Shown here one piece after another: positions 1 through 5,660 of a stretch of 14,343 nucleotides of DNA. The translations under genes were made by a program, and so were the position numbers. The stretch covers positions 1 through 14,343 of the forward strand of contig JAGNMT010000039.1 in NCBI GenBank assembly GCA_017991025.1, written 5' to 3'. The DNA is from Verrucomicrobiales bacterium. GTDB lineage: Bacteria > Verrucomicrobiota > Verrucomicrobiia > Verrucomicrobiales > DEV007. Every line of letters starts with the position of its first letter. The stretch's first letter is position 1. The notes beneath the pieces were generated by a model. It saw only the letters and a program-made list of their open reading frames with translations, was not told where the DNA came from and did no database searches.

Positions 1-120
1 ATTGCTGTCTTCGAACTGTTCAAGCCCGCGCAAGACCTGCGCGAGTGCCTCCTGGCTGAGCTTGGAGGCTCAACCGGCGCAGGATGACAGGGAAGTGAGC
101 TTGATGGTGTCTTTTGACAT
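1..120 (-). CDS. selD: Selenide, water dikinase (selenophosphate synthetase), Sec-containing, N-terminal 40 codons; runs off the window
   Basis: The enzyme makes selenophosphate from selenide and ATP, the selenium donor for Sec-tRNA, 2-selenouridine and selenoneine. The minus strand read from the ATG at 120-118 gives 40 codons to base 1 with one internal UGA at 72-70, codon 17. The translation starts MSKDTIKLTSLSSCAG, then UGA, then ASKL. It aligns without gaps to the E. coli SelD start, where residue 17 is the catalytic Cys and residue 20 the essential Lys; here they are Sec17 and Lys20, and the I-x-L-T segment at 6-9 is kept. The family is known to occur with Cys or Sec at this site. A gene caller treating UGA as stop would miss this start. 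The rest of the gene lies outside the window. No strong Shine-Dalgarno precedes the ATG. Divergent to senB. Next to senBA, the same position could be filled by SenC, a SelD relative, but the coding logic fits SelD; one enzyme may serve both. Confidence 0.88.
25..45 (-). promoter_or_regulatory. Bacterial SECIS-like hairpin in selD mRNA
   Basis: Inside the selD frame on the minus strand, 25 to 45 nt after the UGA, CTCGCGCA pairs with TGCGCGGG (8 bp with one G-U) around a GGUCU loop. Read with the closing A this gives AGGUCU, the apical loop of the E. coli fdhF SECIS that SelB binds. The loop G lies 33-34 nt after the UGA, toward the far end of the usual range. A second, nearer hairpin (GCCTCC with GGAGGC, 58-64 to 47-52 region) directly follows the UGA and could stack below it. 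Fold and motif are seen; SelB binding is inferred. Confidence 0.65.
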
Positions 121-210
121 GGAATTGTTTTGATTACGTCTTTCGACGCGTATGCTCTCACGCAGCATTCCCTTTTTTCAATCGAAATCGGCCGCCCCTC
201 ATTCATTACG
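121..210. promoter_or_regulatory. Divergent selD / senB intergenic region
   Basis: These 90 bases separate the two divergent starts, so promoters for both the selD side and senBA should lie here or just inside the genes. The clearest plus-strand hexamers are TTGATT (130-135) and TATGCT (151-156), but their 15-base spacing is short. No convincing operator or Shine-Dalgarno sequence is visible. A start at 130 for senB would fill this region with a 27-residue extension that has no family resemblance, so I leave it non-coding. Confidence 0.35.
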
Positions 211-1188
211 ATGACCATTCTCCTCGTCACCCCCGGCGCCAAGGTCCGCCATTCGGGCAATCGCTGCACTGCTTCGCAATGGGCGGAGATCCTCCGGCGG
301 CAGGGCCATCGCGTCGTGGTTTGCTACGACGTTCCGGAGACCCTGCCTTCCGCCGAGGCCGATGTCCTGATCGCGATGCACGCGGTGAAGTGCGCCGGGG
401 TGATCGCGGCCTACCGCAGGGCTTTTCCCTCGGGAAAGATCCTCCTTGCCCTTACCGGGACGGACATTTATCCCGAACCCTCGACCGTGGCCCTGACCTC
501 GATGCGGGAGTCCGACGGGCTCATCGTGTTGCAGGAAAAGGCGCTTGAGAAAATCCCGCTGGATTGCCGGGACAAGGCCACTGTCGTCATCCAATCGGTG
601 CGGCCGCTTCCGATACAGACAAAACCTGAGAGTGAATTCTTCGACGTCTGCGTCGTCGGGCATCTCCGAGAAGTGAAAAACCCCCTCCTCACCGCCCGGG
701 CCTCGCGCCTTGTCCCGGCCGGATCACGGCTACGGGTCCGCCAGGCCGGCGGCATCCTTGAAACGGTCTACGCCCCCCTCGTTGCCCAGGAGGAACGCGA
801 GAACCCGCGCTACCAGTGGCTCGGCGAACTTTCCTCAGACGAGGTCTCGGATCTCCTCGCGGAGAGCGACCTGATGGTGCTGACCTCCCACAGCGAGGGA
901 GGTGCGCGCGTCATCGGAGAATCCATCGTCCATGGAACCCCCGTCCTCTCCACACGCATCGATGGAGTGATCGGCCTTCTCGGCGAGTCTTATCCGGGCT
1001 TTTTCCCAGACGACGATCCCGACGCACTCGCTGCAATGCTCTCCAAGTGCGAGACTGATTCGGGTTTCTACTTCCGATTGCTTGAGGCATCCGCCGCCCT
1101 CACGTGCCGCTTTTCCCCCGAGGCAGAGGCTCGGGCGCTGGGGGCAGCGATTGCCAAACTCACTGAAAACTGCCACTCTGAGGCATGA
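211..1188 (+). CDS. senB: Selenosugar synthase SenB (GT-B-like glycosyltransferase)
   Basis: SenB joins selenophosphate to the sugar of a UDP-sugar to make the selenosugar used in selenoneine synthesis; it acts in the cytoplasm. The 325-aa protein begins MTILLVTPGA and has the family's G-N-R motif (16-18), LTGTDIY (81-87), HLREVKNP (151-158), the sugar-nucleotide binding stretch SHSEGGARV (227-235) and a D-G-V-I-G-L-L-G-E-S-Y-P-G-F-F block (251-265). Length fits the family formerly annotated only as a putative glycosyltransferase (TIGR04348). I chose the ATG at 211 over the one at 130 because the Rossmann-like first strand begins there, as in relatives. The stop is 4 bases before senA, so the two are almost certainly co-transcribed. 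SenB-type proteins alone could be taken for ordinary GT4 enzymes; the following SenA and neighbouring selD make the assignment firm. Confidence 0.88.
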   Translation: MTILLVTPGAKVRHSGNRCTASQWAEILRRQGHRVVVCYDVPETLPSAEADVLIAMHAVKCAGVIAAYRRAFPSGKILLALTGTDIYPEPSTVALTSMRESDGLIVLQEKALEKIPLDCRDKATVVIQSVRPLPIQTKPESEFFDVCVVGHLREVKNPLLTARASRLVPAGSRLRVRQAGGILETVYAPLVAQEERENPRYQWLGELSSDEVSDLLAESDLMVLTSHSEGGARVIGESIVHGTPVLSTRIDGVIGLLGESYPGFFPDDDPDALAAMLSKCETDSGFYFRLLEASAALTCRFSPEAEARALGAAIAKLTENCHSEA

Positions 1189-1192
1189 CGTC

Positions 1193-2485
1193 ATGATCAC
1201 CCGGGAATCCCTCCTCAACGACATAGCCAGGACCGACCGGCAGATGATGACCCTGCTCGAAACGCTGAGCGACGAACAACTGACGGTCCCCTACGAACCC
1301 GGCATCAACCCGCCGGTCTGGGAAATCGGCCACGCGGCCTTCTTCTATGAATTTTTTCTCCTGCGACGGCTCTACGCGGTCGATCCCGTCATGCCCGGAT
1401 TCGACGCGGTCTGGGATTCTTTTGAGATACCGCATCGGGAACGATGGTCGGCCGGGGTCGTTCCTGACAAAACCACCACTCTCGCCTACTATCGTCGTGT
1501 CATTGACGAAACTCGCGATCGTCTCTCAGCCGGTGGCGCCCTCAGTGATGAGGAGCTCTACCTCGGACACTACGTCGTCGCCCACCAGTGCATGCATCTG
1601 GAGTCGCTCATCTGGTGCCGGCAGACGCTCGGTTTCCCCGCGCCACCCTGGTCGAAACGAGGAGAAAGCTTCCGAAACGATCCGACCGTCATCCCGGCAA
1701 CGGACGCGGAGATCCCCGGTGGCCTTTATTTTATCGGCATGCCTCGGGCGGGAGAGGGAGAAAAGAGCCTCAATTTCAGCTTTGATAATGAAAGACCCGG
1801 CTTCGAGATGGAGATCGCTCCGTTCCGTCTTTCACGAACTCTTGTGTCTCAAGGAGAATTTCTGGCCTTTGTCGAAGACGGTGGTTACACCCAACCTGAA
1901 TTTTGGAGCGTCGGCGGGAAATACTGGCTCCGCAAAGCGGCCCGCTCCTGCCCGGCCTATTGGGAAAAGCGGGACGGCCAGTGGACCGTTCGACGCTTCG
2001 ACCGAATCGAAGCGCTTTCCCCCCTTGTTCCGGCCATTCATCTCAGTTTCTGGGAAGCCGAGGCCTATGCCAAATGGGCCGGACGTCGTCTCCCGACGGA
2101 ATTTCAATGGGAGGCCGCCGCCCGCACCTCCGAGGCCCGCAAATTCCCCTGGGGCGAAAATTCGGAGAACCCTCCCGCCGATCTCGACGGAACCTATCTC
2201 GCGACCCGGCCAGTGACCTTTTTCGCCGGAGGCGCCACCCCCCACGGTTGTCTTCAGATGATGGGCACCGCCTGGGAATGGACCACGAACCAATACCTCC
2301 CCTTCGACGGGTTCTCTGTCGATATGTATGCCTACATGTCGACCCTGCAGTTCGGGACTCACAAAACGACCCGGGGAGGCAGTTGCGCGACCTCGAGTTC
2401 CCTCATCCGAAACACCTACCGCCAGGCCTATCATCCGGACCGCAGCGATGTCTTTGCCGGCTTCCGGACTTGCGCGATGCCCTGA
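1193..2485 (+). CDS. senA: Selenoneine synthase SenA (EgtB-like nonheme iron enzyme)
   Basis: SenA uses iron and oxygen to couple hercynine with the selenosugar made by SenB, leading to selenoneine, the selenium analogue of ergothioneine. The 430-aa protein has an N-terminal DinB-like four-helix domain with the three-histidine iron site, H47 (WEIGHAAFF) and H131/H135 (HQCMHLE), and a C-terminal formylglycine-generating-enzyme-type domain (about 175-430) with RRLPTEFQWEAAAR, W-E-W-T (361-364), TRGGSC (393-398) and the ending AGFRTC. I chose the ATG at 1193 because it restores the family start and follows a GAGG element 8-9 bases upstream; the longer frame from 1082 would overlap senB by 107 bases. 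An ergothioneine EgtB is the alternative, but linkage to senB argues for SenA. No EgtD (hercynine synthesis) is in the window, so it must lie elsewhere or hercynine must be imported. Confidence 0.88.
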   Translation: MITRESLLNDIARTDRQMMTLLETLSDEQLTVPYEPGINPPVWEIGHAAFFYEFFLLRRLYAVDPVMPGFDAVWDSFEIPHRERWSAGVVPDKTTTLAYYRRVIDETRDRLSAGGALSDEELYLGHYVVAHQCMHLESLIWCRQTLGFPAPPWSKRGESFRNDPTVIPATDAEIPGGLYFIGMPRAGEGEKSLNFSFDNERPGFEMEIAPFRLSRTLVSQGEFLAFVEDGGYTQPEFWSVGGKYWLRKAARSCPAYWEKRDGQWTVRRFDRIEALSPLVPAIHLSFWEAEAYAKWAGRRLPTEFQWEAAARTSEARKFPWGENSENPPADLDGTYLATRPVTFFAGGATPHGCLQMMGTAWEWTTNQYLPFDGFSVDMYAYMSTLQFGTHKTTRGGSCATSSSLIRNTYRQAYHPDRSDVFAGFRTCAMP

Positions 2486-2496
2486 GTGAAAAGCGG

Positions 2497-2590
2497 CGGA
2501 GAGGGAAGGAATCGAACCAACCCCGGCAAGGTTCACTTGCCGACAACGGTTTTGAAGACCGCGGAGCCCACCAGGTGCCCATCTCTCTCC
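2497..2590 (-). tRNA. selC: Selenocysteine tRNA, tRNA-Sec(UCA)
   Basis: Read on the minus strand from GGAGAGAG at 2590. The anticodon loop CTTCAAA carries UCA and closes on a 5-bp stem (GCGGT/ACCGT with one G-U). The long variable arm is a perfect 7-bp stem (CGGCAAG/CTTGCCG). The D stem is extended with one A-G mismatch, and the T loop TTCGATT is intact. The discriminator is G followed by CCG, so CCA is not fully encoded. Oddities: 12 bases instead of the usual 13 lie between T loop and discriminator, implying a 7/5 or 8/4 acceptor/T-stem, with an A-C mismatch at pair 7 and two U-U pairs in the T stem. The extra arm, UCA anticodon and selenium neighbours make the identity secure; the helix defects may be real variation or sequence error. 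It follows the desulfurase gene in the same direction. Confidence 0.9.
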
Positions 2591-2604
2591 GTAATGATGG
2601 GCTT

Positions 2605-2633
2605 ACTTTGGCTTAAGAGACGGGACAGGTCAA
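2605..2633 (-). promoter_or_regulatory. Candidate selC promoter
   Basis: On the minus strand, TTGACC (2633-2628) is followed after 17 bases by CAAAGT (2610-2605), with the tRNA 5' end 14 bases further on. The -35 is good, but the -10 matches the consensus at only 3 of 6 positions. The position suits a tRNA promoter with a short leader. The tRNA could instead be carried on the selU-desulfurase transcript, whose last gene ends 124 bases upstream. Confidence 0.35.
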
Positions 2634-2714
2634 CGCTGATCGCAAATTCGATCACAGCCACAAAAGCCTGCCACTGGGACAATGCGCCGTCCTCCGAAGG
2701 TCTCACGACCATCG

Positions 2715-3875
2715 CTACCCCGCCCTGCGAACCCGGCCGACGACTTCGATGATCTTATCGATTGCCTCGTCGACCTCAGCATCCGTCGTAAAAATCGAGA
2801 GTGAGAGTCGCAGGCTGCTGAAGGCCCGTTCGTCGCTGAATCCCATCGCTTTCTGGACATGACTGGGATTTCCCTTGCCCGTCATGCAGGCACTCCCGGC
2901 GGAGCATTGCACGCCGACCGCATCGAGCGCCGGCAGCAACTTCGCGGCCGTGCAACCGGCAAACGAAAGATGCGCGACGTTGCCCGTGCGATACTCCCGC
3001 GATCCGTTGCACTGAACCCTGTCAGGTCCCTCACCCAACCCTCTTAACAACCCGCTTTCGAGGCGGTCCCTCAGTCGTGCGACGCGAGCCAGGCCCCCAT
3101 TGGCCCTCTCCTCGCTCATGATCACAGCCGCAGCGCCCAACCCGACGATATAGGGTACGTTCTCCGTCCCGCTGCGGCGTCCCGACTCCTGTCCTCCGCC
3201 GCGTATCATCGGCTCAAAGGGACTTCCCTCCCGAATGAACAAAGCACCGACTCCCTTGGGCGCGTGAAACTTGTGGCCGCTGATCGAGAGAAAATCGACC
3301 GGCACCTCATCGACCCGAACCGGGACCTTCCCCACCGCCTGAATCGCGTCGGAATGGACAAACCAGCCCGCCTTTTTGGCGATACCGCAGACTTCCTGCA
3401 TCGGCTGGATCACACCCGTCTCGTTGTTGGCCCACATCACGGAGATGAATCCGGGGCAGGTCTCGTTCACGGCGGCATCCAATTGACGCAAATCGAGGAG
3501 GCCGTCTTCGAGCACTCCGACCGCCGCGACCTCGAATCCGACCGCGGCCATTGCCTCGACGGGACGCAGGACAGCACTGTGCTCGATCGTGCTGACGACG
3601 ACTTTGGAATGTTTCCGCCCGATCTCGCGGGCGAGTGATTTGATCACCGTGCTGTTGGCCTCGGTTCCGCTGCCGGTGAAGACGATCTCTCCGGGTTTCG
3701 CGCCTATCAAAAAGGCGAGCTGTTCGCGGGCCGTTTCGATGGCCGCTTTGACCTCACGCGCCGCCCCGTATCCGCTCGATGGATTGTGCCAACAGCGGGT
3801 CAGAAACGGCATCATCGCTTCGACCACCCGGGGGTGCACTTGTGAAGTGGCGTTGGAATCGAGATAGATGGACAT
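2715..3875 (-). CDS. Cysteine desulfurase, NifS/IscS class (possible selenium donor to SelD)
   Basis: A PLP enzyme that removes sulfur from cysteine as a protein persulfide, or selenium from selenocysteine. The 386-aa protein starts MSIYLDSNAT, the usual beginning of the family. It shows T-G-S-G-T-E-A-N (67-74) for cofactor phosphate binding, E-H-S with His99, Asp176 and Gln179 in H-S-D-A-I-Q-A, the PLP lysine K202 in S-G-H-K-F-H, R-S-G-T-E-N (234-239), and the catalytic cysteine C330 in C-S-A-G-S-A-C. The upstream frame to 3980 would overlap selU and adds an unrelated N-terminus. It lies 44 bases after selU and 124 bases before selC, all on the minus strand, so I infer a role in selenium delivery to SelD. 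A housekeeping iron-sulfur or tRNA-thiolation role cannot be excluded, but no IscU, IscR or MnmA is present here. Confidence 0.92.
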   Translation of the reverse strand: MSIYLDSNATSQVHPRVVEAMMPFLTRCWHNPSSGYGAAREVKAAIETAREQLAFLIGAKPGEIVFTGSGTEANSTVIKSLAREIGRKHSKVVVSTIEHSAVLRPVEAMAAVGFEVAAVGVLEDGLLDLRQLDAAVNETCPGFISVMWANNETGVIQPMQEVCGIAKKAGWFVHSDAIQAVGKVPVRVDEVPVDFLSISGHKFHAPKGVGALFIREGSPFEPMIRGGGQESGRRSGTENVPYIVGLGAAAVIMSEERANGGLARVARLRDRLESGLLRGLGEGPDRVQCNGSREYRTGNVAHLSFAGCTAAKLLPALDAVGVQCSAGSACMTGKGNPSHVQKAMGFSDERAFSSLRLSLSIFTTDAEVDEAIDKIIEVVGRVRRAG

Positions 3876-3919
3876 ATTCTCAGGTGATTGTATACCGGGT
3901 CGGCCGACCGACAGACACG

Positions 3920-5002
3920 TCAGCAAGTCACTTCCGGCGCAACAAGAAAACGGGATTTCTCGATGAGTTGCGCTGCACATCGAGCGACGCTGGCCTCGTC
4001 ATGCTGAGGAAGTTCCAGGGTCATAGCCGGGGCTTCAAAATGCCCGCTCCCGCCCACCGCATAACACTTGTCGTAGTGCTCCGCAAGAAGGTCAGTCACA
4101 AGCGAAAACCACTCACCACGTTCTGACATCGCCTTCCACTCGAGAAGGGTCCGGTCGGCATGAAAGCCCTTAAGTCGATCAATCGTTCGCTGCACCCTCG
4201 CCGGATCGTCGAGCCATTCACGATAATCGGCGGTCAGGTAAGCGGCGCGCGATTCGAGCGGAGAGCGCACTTCGACCACGGGGGCGCCCTTCATTCGCTG
4301 CCAGAGCGGGTTGGGAAGATTGAGCCGGCCGATTTTGGCGCTTTCGGCCTCAATAAAGACAGGGCGAGAGGGGTCAAAAGTGGAAAGGCGATCAAAGAGG
4401 AGGGATTCGAAGCGCTTTTGGGCGGGTTGGGGACTATCAGGATCACCGCCGAAAACGGAGCCCTTGTGGCAGGCAAGTGCTTCAAGATCGAGGACCTGTT
4501 GGCCGCAACTTTCCAACGATTTCAGTATCAAGGTCTTGCCCGAACCGGTAAATCCGTTGAGGACGATCAAGGCGAGTGATTCGGAGTGACACCGAATCGT
4601 CGTAATCACATGAGACCGGTAGTTACGATAGCCGCCCTCGATCACCGTGGTGGCCCAGCCAATGTCATTCAAGACCGTGGCAAGACTGCCCGAACGCTGT
4701 CCTCCACGCCAGCAATAAAGGAGAGGACGGTAGTCTTTGCCTTTGGTCGAAAAATGCGATTCGAGGTGTGCCGCGATATTCCTCGAAACCAGCACCGCCC
4801 CCAGTTTTCTGGCTTCAAAAGGGGAATCGTGCTTGTAAATCGTACCGACGCGACGCCGCTCCTCATCGTCGAGCACCGGTAGATTGATCGCTCCGGTAAG
4901 ATGATCTTCCACGAACTCAACCGGGGCACGAACATCTATCACCTCATGAAAATGAGACCCTTGAGGCAATGGCAAGACGACGTATTCGACACTTCGGCTC
5001 AT
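3920..5002 (-). CDS. selU: tRNA 2-selenouridine synthase SelU (MnmH)
   Basis: It replaces sulfur with selenium in 2-thiouridine at the wobble position of tRNAs for Lys, Glu and Gln, using selenophosphate, through a geranylated intermediate. The 360-aa protein matches the usual length. It has an N-terminal rhodanese domain with D-V-R-A-P-V-E-F (23-30) and the active-site cysteine C97 in Y-C-W-R-G-G-Q-R-S, the same residue number as in E. coli, then a P-loop domain with G-F-T-G-S-G-K-T (150-157). The C-terminus is natural and ends at a UGA (3922-3920) that I take as a true stop. It is the first gene of the minus-strand run selU, desulfurase, selC, and is divergent from the small selenoprotein gene. 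A weak purine-rich GCGGGA element precedes the ATG. Confidence 0.95.
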   Translation of the reverse strand: MSRSVEYVVLPLPQGSHFHEVIDVRAPVEFVEDHLTGAINLPVLDDEERRRVGTIYKHDSPFEARKLGAVLVSRNIAAHLESHFSTKGKDYRPLLYCWRGGQRSGSLATVLNDIGWATTVIEGGYRNYRSHVITTIRCHSESLALIVLNGFTGSGKTLILKSLESCGQQVLDLEALACHKGSVFGGDPDSPQPAQKRFESLLFDRLSTFDPSRPVFIEAESAKIGRLNLPNPLWQRMKGAPVVEVRSPLESRAAYLTADYREWLDDPARVQRTIDRLKGFHADRTLLEWKAMSERGEWFSLVTDLLAEHYDKCYAVGGSGHFEAPAMTLELPQHDEASVARCAAQLIEKSRFLVAPEVTC

Positions 5003-5081
5003 TTTTTCCCGCTTTTCTAAAGCCCCCTGAGAAACGGAAGCGCAGGCTCCTACATGGATGAAAGGACATAATTGCGCAACG

Positions 5082-5094
5082 TTTTGTCACAAAA
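5082..5094. promoter_or_regulatory. Palindromic operator-like site between selU and the small selenoprotein gene
   Basis: TTTTGT-C-ACAAAA is a perfect 6+1+6 inverted repeat in the 156-base divergent region. Its arms contain a TTGTCA -35-like hexamer for the rightward gene and a TTGTGA -35-like hexamer for selU on the other strand, so a bound dimeric regulator could control both. A second short palindrome, TTGCGCAA (5072-5079), lies just beside it. The symmetry is seen; regulator and function are unknown. Confidence 0.4.
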
Positions 5095-5114
5095 TCTCAT
5101 TTAAAACGTATTAT
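5084..5114 (+). promoter_or_regulatory. Candidate promoter for the small selenoprotein gene
   Basis: TTGTCA (5084-5089) and TATTAT (5109-5114) are good sigma-70-like hexamers, but the 19-base spacer is long. Transcription from here would begin near 5121 and leave a leader of about 38 bases before the ATG at 5159. Confidence 0.4.
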
Positions 5115-5158
5115 GACCGGGCGTCGGCATGATTTTACCGGCGGTTCCACCTAAAAAA

Positions 5159-5473
5159 ATGAAAAAGCTAATTGTATCCATGACGGTGGCCGTCTTCGCT
5201 CTCGCCTCTACGGCGATGGCAGACGTGACCTATGTTGCCGGGATGACCGGTGTTGTTTGAGGGGGCTGTAAAAGAGACGTCAGTTCGGCGTTCGGCAGTC
5301 TAAAGGGCTTCAAATCCATTACCGTTGAGGATGGAAAAGAGGCTGATACCCAACTCGTAACCGTCGTCTTCGAAGACGGCGCTAAAATCACCAAAGAGGC
5401 GGCAGTAGCTTCCCTTGGTGACCATGCGACAAAGTATATTGTTAACACCTGGGAGGCCAAGGCCAAAGAGTAA
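5159..5473 (+). CDS. Small exported selenoprotein with heavy-metal-associated (MerP/HMA)-like domain, U-G-G-C motif
   Basis: The frame from ATG 5159 to TAA 5471-5473 is 104 codons with one in-frame UGA at 5258-5260 (codon 34), read here as selenocysteine. Residues 1-21 form a Sec signal peptide (MKK, hydrophobic core, cleavage after A-M-A). The mature part begins DVTYVAGMTGVV, then U34-G-G-C37-K-R-D-V, resembling the G-M-T-C-x-x-C metal loop and first helix of HMA domains, followed by S-I-T-V (53-56), V-T-V-V-F-E-D-G (67-74) and an A-A-V-A-S-L helix as in MerP-like chaperones. Coding signal continues in frame after the UGA, and a SECIS-like hairpin follows. selC, selD and selU lie within 5 kb. 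It probably works in the periplasm in metal (Hg, Cu) or thiol/selenol chemistry; the exact role is unknown. An in-frame ATG at 5129 would add ten residues before the signal peptide and is less likely. The Shine-Dalgarno is weak. Confidence 0.85.
5263..5301 (+). promoter_or_regulatory. Bacterial SECIS-like hairpin directing Sec insertion at 5258-5260
   Basis: Just downstream of the UGA, an inner stem GACGTC/GGCGTT (5276-5281 with 5287-5292; four Watson-Crick and two G-U pairs) closes a five-base loop AGUUC (5282-5286). The conserved loop G-U lies 23-24 nt after the UGA, close to the distance in E. coli fdhF. An outer stem GGGCTGT/GCAGTCT (5263-5269 with 5295-5301) supports it across an asymmetric internal loop. 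Geometry and loop G-U match the known bacterial SECIS plan; it was folded by eye. Confidence 0.7.
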
Positions 5474-5529
5474 CCCTCGAGTCCATTCGGGGGCGGCCTC
5501 GCCACTTTCGATAGACCTTCCAAAAAATG

Positions 5530-5565
5530 GGAGTCCCCTTGCCTCGGCATCGGGGCTCTTTTTTT
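5530..5565 (+). terminator. Rho-independent terminator after the small selenoprotein gene
   Basis: GAG and CCCC (5531-5538, with one bulged T) pair with GGGG and CTC (5552-5558), with a small TGC/GCA stem inside the loop, followed by seven T (5559-5565). It ends the transcript 57 bases after the selenoprotein stop and separates it from the next operon. Confidence 0.7.
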
Positions 5566-5660
5566 GCCTGCCCCGCTCTCCACCCCCGTCATTGATGATG
5601 TTCAACCCCCGAATTGGGCATTGGCGGAATCCCTCAGACTGTGTTTAGGTTGGAACGGAA

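Noticed and set aside
130..210. Upstream start of senB giving a 352-aa product
   Set aside because: The extra 27 residues do not resemble the family N-terminus and would use up the selD-senB promoter region.
835..1224. Long antisense frames across senB, the DUF4175-like gene and others
   Set aside because: High-GC shadow frames with no start signal, domain or conserved motif; the opposite strand has clear genes.
3876..3922. UGA at the end of selU (after V-T-C) as another selenocysteine codon
   Set aside because: The protein already has full family length (360 aa), the following frame shows no family resemblance, and the next gene starts 44 bases later; it is a normal stop.
5129..5158. Alternative in-frame ATG ten codons before the small selenoprotein start
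   Set aside because: It would put a proline-rich segment before the typical MKK signal-peptide start and has no ribosome-binding site.
5159..5473. Reading the small gene as a pseudogene broken by a nonsense mutation
   Set aside because: The stop is UGA at the metal-loop Cys position, is followed by a SECIS-like hairpin, the rest of the frame is intact, and selC and selD are adjacent.
5230..5605. Antisense frames of about 100-120 aa covering the small selenoprotein gene
   Set aside because: They have no recognisable signal or domain, run through the terminator, and are explained as shadows of the UGA-interrupted plus-strand gene.
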